6,489 bases of DNA from Vermiphilus sp. (GTDB taxonomy: Bacteria > Ratteibacteria > UBA8468 > B48-G9 > JAFGKM01). Each line of letters starts with the position of its first letter. The stretch's first letter is position 1. Below are positions 1 to 6,376 of this stretch, piece by piece. Below the pieces are notes generated by a model. The model searched no databases, had not been told where the DNA came from, and worked only from the letters and a program-made list of their open reading frames with translations. Location of the stretch: positions 1 through 6,489 of the forward strand of contig DYKC01000060.1 in assembly GCA_020722825.1 (NCBI GenBank), written 5' to 3'. Made by a program: the position numbers and the translations under genes.

Positions 1-202
1 TACCATTGAAAAGACAAATGAACAGCGGTTTTCCGCAATCTCTGAAAGGATAGATAAACTTTCAGCAGTGAAAGAGAAAGTGACATCCGTGGAAGGCGAC
101 CTGTACACAACAACCAAGACAATTGCCAAGCGGTTGGATACCATTGAAAAGACAAATGAACAGCGGTTTTCCGCAATCTCTGAAAGGATAGATGAACTTT
201 CA
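1..202 (+). repeat. In-frame tandem repeat, 138-bp period (46 codons)
   Basis: Bases 1-64 recur at 139-202 with a single mismatch (A56 versus G194). The offset of 138 bp is exactly 46 codons, so the repeat lengthens the coiled coil without breaking the frame. Bases 65-138 complete the first unit; after 202 the second copy diverges. The window begins inside a repeat unit, so more copies may lie upstream. Confidence 0.9.
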
Positions 203-802
203 AAAGAAAGAGCGATGCTCGCAGAAGAAATATCCTCACTTAAAGACGAAATTAAAAATGTTTATGGGAGAATAGACGAAATTAATTTCAAGTATGCCGA
301 ACAGTTGAAAGCAGAACGTGAAACCACGGACAAGACGGATTTTGAGATGAGACGCGACCTGGAGGGATTGAAAAAAACCTATTTTGATATTATAACCTCC
401 ATATCCGCTTTAAACAAGAACCTGTCCACAATACAGAATGACACCATAACAATTAACAAGTCACAGGCCGTCATAGCAGAATCCCTCAACAAACTTTCCG
501 ATGAACTCGCAAAAATAAAAGAGTGGAATGTCCAAACAGAGCGCAAGATGGACGCCAATATGAAGGTATTCCTGGATGAAATAACAAGACAGGAAAGCGA
601 GATAGTCCACCTGAAAAAGGAAGGGGAGATTCAGAACACAAAAGAACCGCCAAAACCGGAAATAAAGTCCTATGTGGTCAAAAAAGGCGATACCCTGGGG
701 GGAATCGCTAAAAAGTTTGGCGTTACAGTCAGCGACCTGAAGAAAAAGAACAACCTTAAAAGTAATACCGTTTACATAGGGCAAAAACTTCTCATACCTT
801 AA
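2..802 (+). CDS. Coiled-coil protein with C-terminal LysM domain (5' end outside window)
   Basis: The reading frame is open from the first bases, so this is the 3' part of a longer gene; 266 residues are visible. A GTG at 68 could be a start but has no ribosome binding site and lies inside the repeat-bearing coding region, so I treat it as internal. Visible residues 1 to about 208 are highly charged and Glu/Lys/Asp-rich, with regularly spaced Leu/Ile typical of a long coiled coil. A Pro/Lys linker (PPKPEIK) follows. Residues about 223-266 form one LysM domain, beginning YVVKKGDTLGGIAKKFGVT and ending YIGQKLLIP. LysM binds N-acetylglucosamine-containing glycans, mainly peptidoglycan, so an envelope or periplasmic protein is likely. 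The signal peptide or anchor would be in the missing N-terminus. No enzymatic domain is visible. It could be a cell-shape, division or structural protein; the exact role is unknown. Confidence 0.85.
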   Translation, partial: TIEKTNEQRFSAISERIDKLSAVKEKVTSVEGDLYTTTKTIAKRLDTIEKTNEQRFSAISERIDELSKERAMLAEEISSLKDEIKNVYGRIDEINFKYAEQLKAERETTDKTDFEMRRDLEGLKKTYFDIITSISALNKNLSTIQNDTITINKSQAVIAESLNKLSDELAKIKEWNVQTERKMDANMKVFLDEITRQESEIVHLKKEGEIQNTKEPPKPEIKSYVVKKGDTLGGIAKKFGVTVSDLKKKNNLKSNTVYIGQKLLIP

Positions 803-858
803 CAACTTCAATGGCAAGATAGGTAAAGGCAAAACCCGACATTATACCTTTCTCATCA

Positions 859-1050
859 ATGTATCATGTATGTCTGATGCAGGACAGGCGTAAAGATCTA
901 CGACCCGGGATTCTGGGTTCACTTCTTATTTCATCCGAGATGGAAGGGAAAACTGTTAAAGACCTTGTAAAAGAATTTAAGATAGAACTGCTTGACGACT
1001 ACTTCAAGAAGGTTCTTGCCCACCGCCACGTCTATATCAACAAACCCTGA
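859..1050 (+). CDS. Doubtful small ORF, 63 residues
   Basis: The frame is open from 823 and has an ATG at 859, but no ribosome binding site precedes that ATG or the in-frame ATG at 877. The product is basic at its N-terminus (DRRKDLRPG). It then has an amphipathic segment (EGKTVKDLVKEFKIELLDDYF) and ends HRHVYINKP. The TVKDLVKEF...VYIN pattern is faintly like ThiS/MoaD beta-grasp proteins, but the C-terminal Gly-Gly of that family is absent, so I assign no function. It sits 56 bp after the LysM gene and ends 12 bp before the convergent tRNA gene. It may be a gene remnant or simply chance. Confidence 0.25.
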   Translation: MYHVCLMQDRRKDLRPGILGSLLISSEMEGKTVKDLVKEFKIELLDDYFKKVLAHRHVYINKP

Positions 1051-1062
1051 ATGCGCCAGTCG

Positions 1063-1134
1063 CGCCCCCAGCCGGATTCGAACCGGCCCGCCCACCTTGA
1101 AAGAGTGGTGACCTAACCACTAGTCTATGGGGGC
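1063..1134 (-). tRNA. tRNA-Glu (anticodon UUC)
   Basis: The minus strand folds into a complete cloverleaf. The acceptor stem is GCCCCCA/TGGGGGC, with seven pairs. The D stem is GACT/GGTC. The anticodon stem is CCACT/GGTGG, with loop CTTTCAA giving anticodon TTC. A 4-base variable loop follows, then T stem GCCGG/CCGGC with loop TTCGAAT. The discriminator base is G (complement of position 1063), as is usual for bacterial tRNA-Glu. The CCA end is not encoded, so it must be added by CCA-adding enzyme. It reads GAA and GAG codons. No clear terminator follows the 3' end within the next 100 bases. Confidence 0.97.
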
Positions 1135-1150
1135 AACAAAACAGGTTTTA

Positions 1151-1179
1151 ATTATACGCCTACCCCTCTTCTCTGTCAA
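1151..1179 (-). promoter_or_regulatory. Consensus sigma70 promoter of the tRNA-Glu gene
   Basis: On the minus strand a perfect -35 TTGACA (1174-1179) is separated by exactly 17 bp (1157-1173) from a perfect -10 TATAAT (1151-1156). Initiation would fall near 1144, giving a leader of about 10 nt before the mature tRNA 5' end at 1134. A full-consensus promoter fits strong, constitutive stable-RNA transcription. Confidence 0.9.
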
Positions 1180-1539
1180 TCTTAGTTGGTAAATGGTTAT
1201 AGAGATTATTACCACCCTTATTTAACCAAATTTGAAGAATCTGTTAAAATAGCTGGTATACCGGGGATGGAAATATCATACAACAAGATGTATAAAATAG
1301 ACAACCTGAAGCGAAGAAGAGGAGGAAAGCAACGGGTTATGGGAAAAGTTAGCCAGAGCACCTAAGGGTAGGAAAGGGTATCAAGCATGTAGAAAGGAGT
1401 CATAGAACTGATGATGAAGAGTTTTATATCCCTCTATAATACCTGATAAAATATCTACTGATTTGGTTCTTAATTTTTATCGCAAGGGGGTAACGATCTG
1501 TGTGACTATTACAGAATTTCTAACATGCTCTGGCAAGGT
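1180..1539. other. Intergenic stretch with no convincing gene
   Basis: These 360 bases lie between the tRNA promoter and the 3' end of rmlD. A 59-codon plus-strand frame starts at TTG 1186 and ends at TAA 1365; it includes an ATG at 1267 and ends in a very basic stretch (KRRRGGKQR). A second plus frame is open from about 1300 to the TAG at 1401-1403 and reads LWEKLARAPKGRKGYQAC. Neither has a proper ribosome binding site or a recognised family. They could be remnants of a degraded gene, or chance. An isolated TATAAT at 1435-1440 lacks a -35 partner. I see no clear terminator for rmlD here. Confidence 0.5.
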
Positions 1540-2378
1540 TCAACTTTCCAGCCAGGTGCGGAGGGAATCCTGCCAGTCGGGCATTGTAAAGCCGAGACTC
1601 TCAAGAAGTTGGGTGCTTAACACTGAATAGTGCGGCCTTTCCGCCTTTCTGCTTTCAAAGTCGGAAAAACTGACAGGGATAAGTTCAGCATCTTTCACCT
1701 TCAAAAACTCCTTCACTTTCAAACCGTACTCATACCAGGAACACTCTCCCCTGTTGCAGATATTTACTATACCGTAAAAATCTTTTTGCACAAGAAATCT
1801 TATTGCATCAGCAAGATCAGAAGCATAAGTCGGAGAATTGACAATATCTCTGGTAATAGTTATTTTGCTGCCTTTGTGTTTCATTAGTTCAGGTATGCGA
1901 GATGCAAAGTTCCTTCCGCCACGTCCGAAAATCCTTGACGGTCTGACGATGACAAACCTGCGTAGTATATGCGAAATATAATATTCCCCGAGAAGTTTCG
2001 TTTCCGCATAGACATTTAAAGGATTGGGCAGGTCTGTTTCCAGATAGGGGGTTTTTTTCTTTCCATCAAAGACAAAGTCCGTACTAAGATATATCATTGT
2101 GCAATTGATATCAGAACAACCTTCCGCAATATACTGCGTTCCGAATGCGTTGACGCGGTACGCCTTTTCCTTATCAACCTCACAACCATCAACATCAGTA
2201 AATGCGGCACAGTGAATTACGATGGCAGGTTTAAAATCTCTGACTGTTTTTATAACCTTTTCTCTATCCGTTATGTCCATCTCCTGCCTGCCGGGAGCAT
2301 AAATGTCGTTATCTTTCCTCAATACCTCTGTCAGATACCCCCCACCATTCCACTACCGCCGGTAATTAAAATCCTCAT
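1540..2378 (-). CDS. rmlD: dTDP-4-dehydrorhamnose reductase, with an apparent frameshift near the N-terminus
   Basis: RmlD performs the last step of dTDP-L-rhamnose synthesis, the NAD(P)H-dependent reduction of dTDP-4-dehydro-L-rhamnose. The ATG at 2378 opens MRILITGGSGMVGG, the first strand and glycine-rich loop of a Rossmann fold, then hits TGA at 2333-2331. The rest continues in another frame from about 2337 (YLTEVLRKDNDIYAPGR) to the stop at 1540. Adding one G to the six-G run (2338-2343 on the minus strand) restores a continuous 279-residue protein, close to the usual 280-300. In the restored numbering STDFVFDG is near 99-106, the catalytic YxxxK (YAETK) is at 124-128, and RPSRIFG is near 146-152. 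The stop of rmlB is one base upstream (TAATATG), so translation is probably coupled. As written, only a fragment lacking the cofactor loop could be made, for example from TTG 2322 (260 residues). A sequencing error, slippage or a genuine mutation are all possible. Confidence 0.88.
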
Positions 2379-2379
2379 A

Positions 2380-3375
2380 TTATTTGTAGTGGGTTTTGTA
2401 GTATTTAAGGAACTCACCGCTTTTTATTTTCTCCCACCACTGCCTGTTGTCCCTGTACCATTCAACGGTCAGGCGCAGTCCATCCTCAAGAGAGGTCTTC
2501 TGCCTCCATCCAATCCTTTTTATCTTTTCGCAGGAGATGCTGTATCTTCTGTCATGACCAGGTCTATCATTCACGAATTGTATGAGTTCTTCGGACTTGC
2601 CAAGATATTTAAGTATTTTTTTCGCTATAAATATGTTTTCCCTCTCGCTTTCTCCTGCAATGTTGTATATCTCCCCACTGACTCCTTTATGCAGAACTGT
2701 ATCAATGCCCGCACAGTTGTCCATAACAAACAGCCAGTCTCTCACATTGCGCCCGTCTCCATACAACGGGAGTTTTTTATCCTCAATCGCATTGGTAACA
2801 AAAAGTGGAATGAACTTTTCTGGGTACTGGTTAGGACCATAGTTGTTAGAACTCCTGACTATGTTTATGGACATCTTATAGGTTTTGTAGTATGAAAGAA
2901 CGAGGAGGTCGGCTGCCGCCTTGCTTGCGGAATAGGGACTTGAAGGGTTTAACCTGCTCTCTTCCGTGAAGGTCTCTCCGTAATCAGCACTGCCGTAGAC
3001 TTCATCGGTACTTATCTGAATATACTTTTTTATACCTCTGGTTCTGCAGATTTCCAGAAGGTTGAATGTGCCAAAAACATCAGTTTTCAGAAAAACTTCA
3101 GGTTCATTAATGGAACGGTCCACGTGGGACTCTGCGGCAAAGTTGACAATAACGTCGTACCCACTTATAGCATTTTCTATCGTCTTTCTGTTACATATGT
3201 CCTCTTTCACAAAACTATAGTCAGGGTTATCCTTTATCTCCTCAAGGTTTTCGAGATTTCCAGCATAGGTGAGTTTATCAACATTCAGGATTTTATAACC
3301 TGGGTGTTTCTTCAAGATGTATTTGATAAAATGCGAGCCGATAAATCCTGCCCCGCCGGTAACTACTATCTTCAT
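2380..3375 (-). CDS. rmlB: dTDP-glucose 4,6-dehydratase
   Basis: RmlB is a cytoplasmic NAD-dependent enzyme of the extended short-chain dehydrogenase family; it converts dTDP-glucose to dTDP-4-dehydro-6-deoxyglucose. The 331-residue product is near full family length. The cofactor loop GGAGFIG is at residues 7-13, followed by VDKLTYAGN (32-40), which is typical of this enzyme. AAESHVDRS is at 80-88. The catalytic STDEVYG (122-128) supplies the Thr-Asp-Glu triad. The YxxxK pair is Tyr148/Lys152 (YSASK). SSNNYGPNQYPEKFIP (175-190), the RDW element (212-214) and RPGHDRRYSI (271-280) are also family signatures. The start codon overlaps the rmlA stop as ATGA, with a GAGG-type binding site just upstream inside rmlA. 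All catalytic residues appear intact. Confidence 0.97.
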   Translation of the reverse strand: MKIVVTGGAGFIGSHFIKYILKKHPGYKILNVDKLTYAGNLENLEEIKDNPDYSFVKEDICNRKTIENAISGYDVIVNFAAESHVDRSINEPEVFLKTDVFGTFNLLEICRTRGIKKYIQISTDEVYGSADYGETFTEESRLNPSSPYSASKAAADLLVLSYYKTYKMSINIVRSSNNYGPNQYPEKFIPLFVTNAIEDKKLPLYGDGRNVRDWLFVMDNCAGIDTVLHKGVSGEIYNIAGESERENIFIAKKILKYLGKSEELIQFVNDRPGHDRRYSISCEKIKRIGWRQKTSLEDGLRLTVEWYRDNRQWWEKIKSGEFLKYYKTHYK

Positions 3376-4097
3376 TTACCTGCCTCTTTTTTGTAGACGA
3401 GGTTGTTCGCACGAATCAGAGACTCAAACGTTCCCGCATCTGTCCACCAGCCTTTCAGTATCCCGTATGTGAGCGTTCCATTATCTATGTACCTATTGTT
3501 TACGTCGGTTATCTCAAGTTCCCCCCGTGCGGAAGGTTTAAGTGTCTTTATTATATCAAAGGCATAACTGTCATACATATAAATGCCAGTCACCGCAAAA
3601 TTGGACGGTGGAACCTTCGGTTTCTCTATTATCTTCACTATTCTGTCATCTTTTATTTCAGCAACTCCGAACCTTTCAGGATGTTCAACCTCTTTCAAGA
3701 GTATCCTTGCACCTTCCTTCTGTTTTGAGAATATCTTCACCTCACCCTTTATGCTCTCCTCAACGATATTGTCTCCTAGTATGACAACAAACTTTCCACC
3801 TTTGACAAAATGCTCTGCCAGTGAAAGAGCATCAGCAATGCCACCTTCCCCTTCCTGGTAGGTATAATTGATATGCTTCAGACCGAATTCTCTGCCGTTG
3901 CCCAGAAGCCGGAGGAAATCACCGGCAGAATTTCCGCCTGTTACAATAAGTATGTCTTTTACCCCAGCATCCACGAGGGTCTGTATGGGATAGTAAATCA
4001 TCGGTTTGCTGTAAATCGGCAGAAGGTGTTTGTTGGTAACCTTTGTGAGAGGATAAAGTCTCGTTCCCAGCCCGCCGGCAAGAACTACACCTTTCAT
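3372..4097 (-). CDS. rmlA: Glucose-1-phosphate thymidylyltransferase, short form
   Basis: RmlA joins glucose-1-phosphate and dTTP to give dTDP-glucose and pyrophosphate, the committed step of the rhamnose pathway. The nucleotide-binding signature GGLGTRLYPLT is at residues 8-18, and the sugar/nucleotide region PIYSKPMIYYPI is at 27-38. QEGEGGIADAL is at 81-91 and the metal-site LGDN at 107-110. EHPERFGVAE is at 138-147 and EKP at 158-160. RGELEITDVN (191-200) and WWTDAGT (217-223) close the active site. At 241 residues it lacks the C-terminal extension of the roughly 290-residue enterobacterial enzyme, so it belongs to the short class, like Bacillus SpsI. Its ATG shares one base with the rmlC stop (TAATG), and GGAGAAA lies just upstream, which supports this start. 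It may lack the allosteric control by dTDP-rhamnose attributed to long forms; that is inference. Confidence 0.95.
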   Translation of the reverse strand: MKGVVLAGGLGTRLYPLTKVTNKHLLPIYSKPMIYYPIQTLVDAGVKDILIVTGGNSAGDFLRLLGNGREFGLKHINYTYQEGEGGIADALSLAEHFVKGGKFVVILGDNIVEESIKGEVKIFSKQKEGARILLKEVEHPERFGVAEIKDDRIVKIIEKPKVPPSNFAVTGIYMYDSYAFDIIKTLKPSARGELEITDVNNRYIDNGTLTYGILKGWWTDAGTFESLIRANNLVYKKEAGK

Positions 4098-4570
4098 TAA
4101 TAGTTTCTCCTTTCCCAGTTGTAGTTTATCTTGTCTGTATCAAAAGGCAGTCTTAATTCATCCGGATTTTTATAGTTATAGGTATTGGTTGTTACATTTA
4201 CCACAAAAACCTCTTCATCCCCCACGCACTTAAATCCGTGGTAAACAAGTTTGGGTACATGAACTAGAATCTGATTATGCTCACCGGCAAAGAATTCATT
4301 TACGACTCTGTAGGTCTTACTTTTTTCACGCAGGTCACACAACACTATCTTTGCCATCCCTTTCACCACTGTGATATTGTCATCCTGAAATCTGTGTGCA
4401 TGCCATGCTTTCACAACACCGGGATAAGCTGTTGTTATGTATACCTGACCGAACTTTTCAAAGATCTCATCGTCGCTTCTCAGTATTTCCATTAAAAAGC
4501 CCCGCTCATCAGGTATAAGATTTAGTTTTTTTATCTTTACGCCTTCTATCATCTTGGATTGAATAGTCAT
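4097..4570 (-). CDS. rmlC: dTDP-4-dehydrorhamnose 3,5-epimerase family cupin, short form
   Basis: From ATG 4570 the product is 157 residues, shorter than the classical RmlC of about 180. It begins MTIQSKMIEGVKIKKL and carries PDERGFLMEIL (20-30), the usual entry to the RmlC cupin fold. The histidine motif is KAWHAH (54-59) rather than the classical RGLHYQ. YHGF (110-113), YKNPDELRLPFD (133-144) and a final INYNWE (148-153) match the short SpsL-like branch. Its place as first gene of rmlCABD makes the 3,5-epimerase role very likely, although active-site residues differ in detail from the long form. The open frame extends upstream to 4774, but the GGAGGAG site at 4574-4580 and the promoter at 4605-4633 both demand the start at 4570. 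The stop overlaps rmlA by one base. Confidence 0.9.
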   Translation of the reverse strand: MTIQSKMIEGVKIKKLNLIPDERGFLMEILRSDDEIFEKFGQVYITTAYPGVVKAWHAHRFQDDNITVVKGMAKIVLCDLREKSKTYRVVNEFFAGEHNQILVHVPKLVYHGFKCVGDEEVFVVNVTTNTYNYKNPDELRLPFDTDKINYNWERRNY

Positions 4571-4573
4571 CTT

Positions 4574-4580
4574 CTCCTCC
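4574..4580 (-). promoter_or_regulatory. Ribosome binding site deciding the rmlC start
   Basis: The minus strand reads GGAGGAG, three bases before ATG 4570 (core GGAGG five bases away). It is the strongest Shine-Dalgarno in the window. It rules out the longer frame opening at 4774, whose extra 68 residues would overlap the promoter and the divergent gene. Confidence 0.9.
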
Positions 4581-4604
4581 CTGTCATATCCTGCATTCGC
4601 AAAA

Positions 4605-4633
4605 ATTATACAACCTGCCACAAAAAACTTCAA
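4605..4633 (-). promoter_or_regulatory. Promoter of the rmlCABD operon
   Basis: On the minus strand TTGAAG (4628-4633, four of six consensus bases) is followed after exactly 17 bp by a perfect TATAAT (4605-4610). Initiation would be near 4598, giving a 5' leader of about 28 nt that contains the GGAGGAG site. The promoter lies in the short divergent region, so any regulator bound here could affect both transcription directions. I could not find an equally good promoter on the plus strand. Confidence 0.8.
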
Positions 4634-4658
4634 ATTCAATTGATCGTCAAAGGAGAAA

Positions 4659-4691
4659 ATGTTATTATTGCCCTTATGGGTACCAGTATGA
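4659..4691 (+). CDS. Ten-residue leader peptide ORF upstream of the SIS-domain gene
   Basis: The ATG at 4659 is preceded by AAAGGAG (4649-4655), the only good plus-strand binding site here. It encodes MLLLPLWVPV and stops at TGA 4689-4691, which overlaps the downstream ATG 4688 as ATGA. The arrangement suggests translational coupling or a leader controlling entry of ribosomes into the main gene. The alternative is a one-base indel that separated the real start from its frame. The peptide is Leu-rich, but no attenuator hairpin was recognised. Confidence 0.45.
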   Translation: MLLLPLWVPV

Positions 4692-6376
4692 GGGAAATAG
4701 ACAAAAAAACTGAACATTTTATAAAGGAAGAAGCGCAGTTCCACCTTGGTTTTCTGCCCACAGAACAACCACACCCTGAAACGTCAGGGCTGGATAAGAT
4801 ATGTAGAGAAGATACTGTCGCAGGTATAGAAATGCTGTTAAAAGTGGACAGGGACATCCCGCCAAAAGCATCGCAGGTACTGGACTCAAAAGAATTTGAA
4901 AGACTCACTGACTCAATTAAAAAATCACTGGATGAAGGAGGAAAAATTGTATTCTCCGGGTGCGGTGCCACAGGACGTTTGAGCATACTTCTTGAGGCAT
5001 CATGGAGAAATTTATGCCGCAGACTGAACCTGAAAGAGATGGAAGACAGGGTATTCAGCATTATGACCGGCGGAGACTATGCACTGATAAGGTCTGTAGA
5101 ATCCTTTGAGGACTATGCAAGTTTTGGACGCAGGCAGGCACAGGATATGGGGATAGGTACCGCAGATACCTTTATCGGTGTAACTGAGGGAGGAGAAACA
5201 TCCTCAGTTCTGGGCTCGGTAGTGCAAGCGGCAGATGACGGTGCAAGGGTATTCCTCATCTTCAACAATCCGGCACAACTCCTGTGCGAAAGGATAGAAC
5301 GTTCAAGAAAAGTAATAACCGACCCGCGTGTCACATCTCTTGACCTGTGCACAGGTCCTATGGCCATCGCAGGTTCAACAAGGATGCAGGCGGTAACGAT
5401 AGAACTACTAATACTCGGGTATGCACTGGAAAAAACGCTTATTTCTTTCACTGGAGCAGACAGTAAAAATCCGGTCAAGACATTTACGGAACTGCTTGAC
5501 GACCTTACAAAAAAAGATTCTCTTGCAAAACTTGCTAACTTTGTTGAATATGAAGAAGGTATCTACTCCAGGAATGGACTGATCACATACTTTGCGGACA
5601 AAAATCTTCTGGATATATTTACCGATACGACGGAACGCGCACCGACATTTATGCTCCCGCCTTTCGTAAAATATGACGATAATAACTCACCTCAATCCTG
5701 GGCGTTTGTAAAAAATCCTATCTATCCCACGGAAAAAGCATGGGAGCAGGTCCTGGGAAGAAAACCGCGTTGTCTAAAATGGAAAAAACAGGACTATAAA
5801 CTCCTGGGAGCCTCAGAAAAAATCGTCAATAACCCTCCGCCTATCAACCTCAGAGAAATGCTAAGGTTTAAGATAGGCAGTGAAAAAGACAAAAAGAGGT
5901 TCGGGAGAAAACCATCGGCTGCTATTGCTGTTTTGTCAGCATCAGATATGGCAGGCGAGACTGAAAGATTCCTTGATGCGTTTAACATTCATAAAAGAGA
6001 CTTTTCGGACAGCAGGATATTCTTCATTGGTGAAGAACCTAGTATTCCTGGAACGTTCAACATCCTCTGCCACATAAAAAAATCACCGATTAACCTGTGG
6101 GAACACCTTGCCGTAAAACTCGTTATGAATACGGTCTCCACGATAACGATGGCAAGGATGGGAAGAATTCAGAGTAACTGGATGTCCTGGGTGGAAACAA
6201 GCAACAAGAAACTTATAGACCGCGCAACACGTCTGATAGGTGAACTTGCCGGACTCTCTTACGAAGATGCCTGCCGCGAACTTTTCACCTCCATATACGA
6301 GATAGAAAACACGGACTGGAAAGGAGAACAACCACCCTCCCCTGTCCAGCATGTCCTCTCCCGCCTGCGGAAGTAG
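4688..6376 (+). CDS. SIS-domain sugar-phosphate-binding protein, MurQ / glucokinase regulatory protein family
   Basis: The 562-residue product is about twice the length of MurQ (N-acetylmuramic acid 6-phosphate etherase) and matches the two-SIS-domain architecture of the glucokinase-regulator family. SIS domain 1 contains FSGCGATGRLSIL (89-101), TGGDYALIRSVESFED (127-142), GVTEGGETSSVLG (164-176), IFNNP (191-195) and the family signature IAGSTRMQ (227-234). A second, more divergent SIS-like region spans about 283-460. The C-terminal part has EHLAVKLVMNTVSTITMARMG (472-492), then SNKKLIDRATRLIGELAG (505-522), resembling the MurQ helical end. Where MurQ normally reads Asp-Ala-Ser-Glu after the SIS loop, this protein reads LEASW, so etherase activity is doubtful. 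Binding or isomerising a phosphosugar is a reasonable inference; the substrate is unknown. ATG 4688 is chosen because it overlaps the leader ORF stop. ATG 4676 has no well-spaced binding site, and the frame upstream to 4559 overlaps the rmlC promoter and start. Confidence 0.85.
   Translation: MREIDKKTEHFIKEEAQFHLGFLPTEQPHPETSGLDKICREDTVAGIEMLLKVDRDIPPKASQVLDSKEFERLTDSIKKSLDEGGKIVFSGCGATGRLSILLEASWRNLCRRLNLKEMEDRVFSIMTGGDYALIRSVESFEDYASFGRRQAQDMGIGTADTFIGVTEGGETSSVLGSVVQAADDGARVFLIFNNPAQLLCERIERSRKVITDPRVTSLDLCTGPMAIAGSTRMQAVTIELLILGYALEKTLISFTGADSKNPVKTFTELLDDLTKKDSLAKLANFVEYEEGIYSRNGLITYFADKNLLDIFTDTTERAPTFMLPPFVKYDDNNSPQSWAFVKNPIYPTEKAWEQVLGRKPRCLKWKKQDYKLLGASEKIVNNPPPINLREMLRFKIGSEKDKKRFGRKPSAAIAVLSASDMAGETERFLDAFNIHKRDFSDSRIFFIGEEPSIPGTFNILCHIKKSPINLWEHLAVKLVMNTVSTITMARMGRIQSNWMSWVETSNKKLIDRATRLIGELAGLSYEDACRELFTSIYEIENTDWKGEQPPSPVQHVLSRLRK

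Noticed and set aside
1..202. Repeat as a CRISPR array or intergenic repeat
   Set aside because: The repeats are 64-bp near-identical copies at a 138-bp coding period and stay in frame within a protein; there is no short repeat-spacer pattern.
461..832. 123-codon minus-strand ORF
   Set aside because: It lies antisense to the LysM coiled-coil gene, whose product has a clear domain. Its translation is Phe/Leu-rich, as expected from the complement of Lys/Glu-rich codons.
820..850. AGGTA/TACCT inverted repeat after the LysM gene as a terminator
   Set aside because: The stem has five pairs around a loop of about 19 bases and lacks a real T tract.
1063..1134. tRNA-Glu as an integration site for a mobile element
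   Set aside because: No integrase gene and no second copy of the tRNA 3' end are present in the window.
1435..1440. TATAAT hexamer on the plus strand
   Set aside because: There is no -35-like element 16-18 bp upstream and no gene downstream on that strand; expected by chance in A+T-rich sequence.
1471..1500. ATCGC/GCGAT-like inverted repeat next to a T run as an rmlD terminator
   Set aside because: The stem is only about five pairs and the T run lies on the wrong side for minus-strand transcription.
4559..4687. Upstream extension of the SIS-domain protein
   Set aside because: The added 43 residues overlap the rmlC start, its binding site and its promoter, and no binding site precedes 4559 or ATG 4676 at proper distance.
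4571..4774. Upstream extension of rmlC to 4774
   Set aside because: The added residues have no family similarity. They would cover the operon promoter and the start of the divergent gene, and the strong GGAGGAG site marks 4570 as the start.
5113..5478. 121-codon minus-strand ORF and similar antisense frames within the SIS gene
   Set aside because: They are antisense to a gene with continuous family motifs and show no motif of their own.
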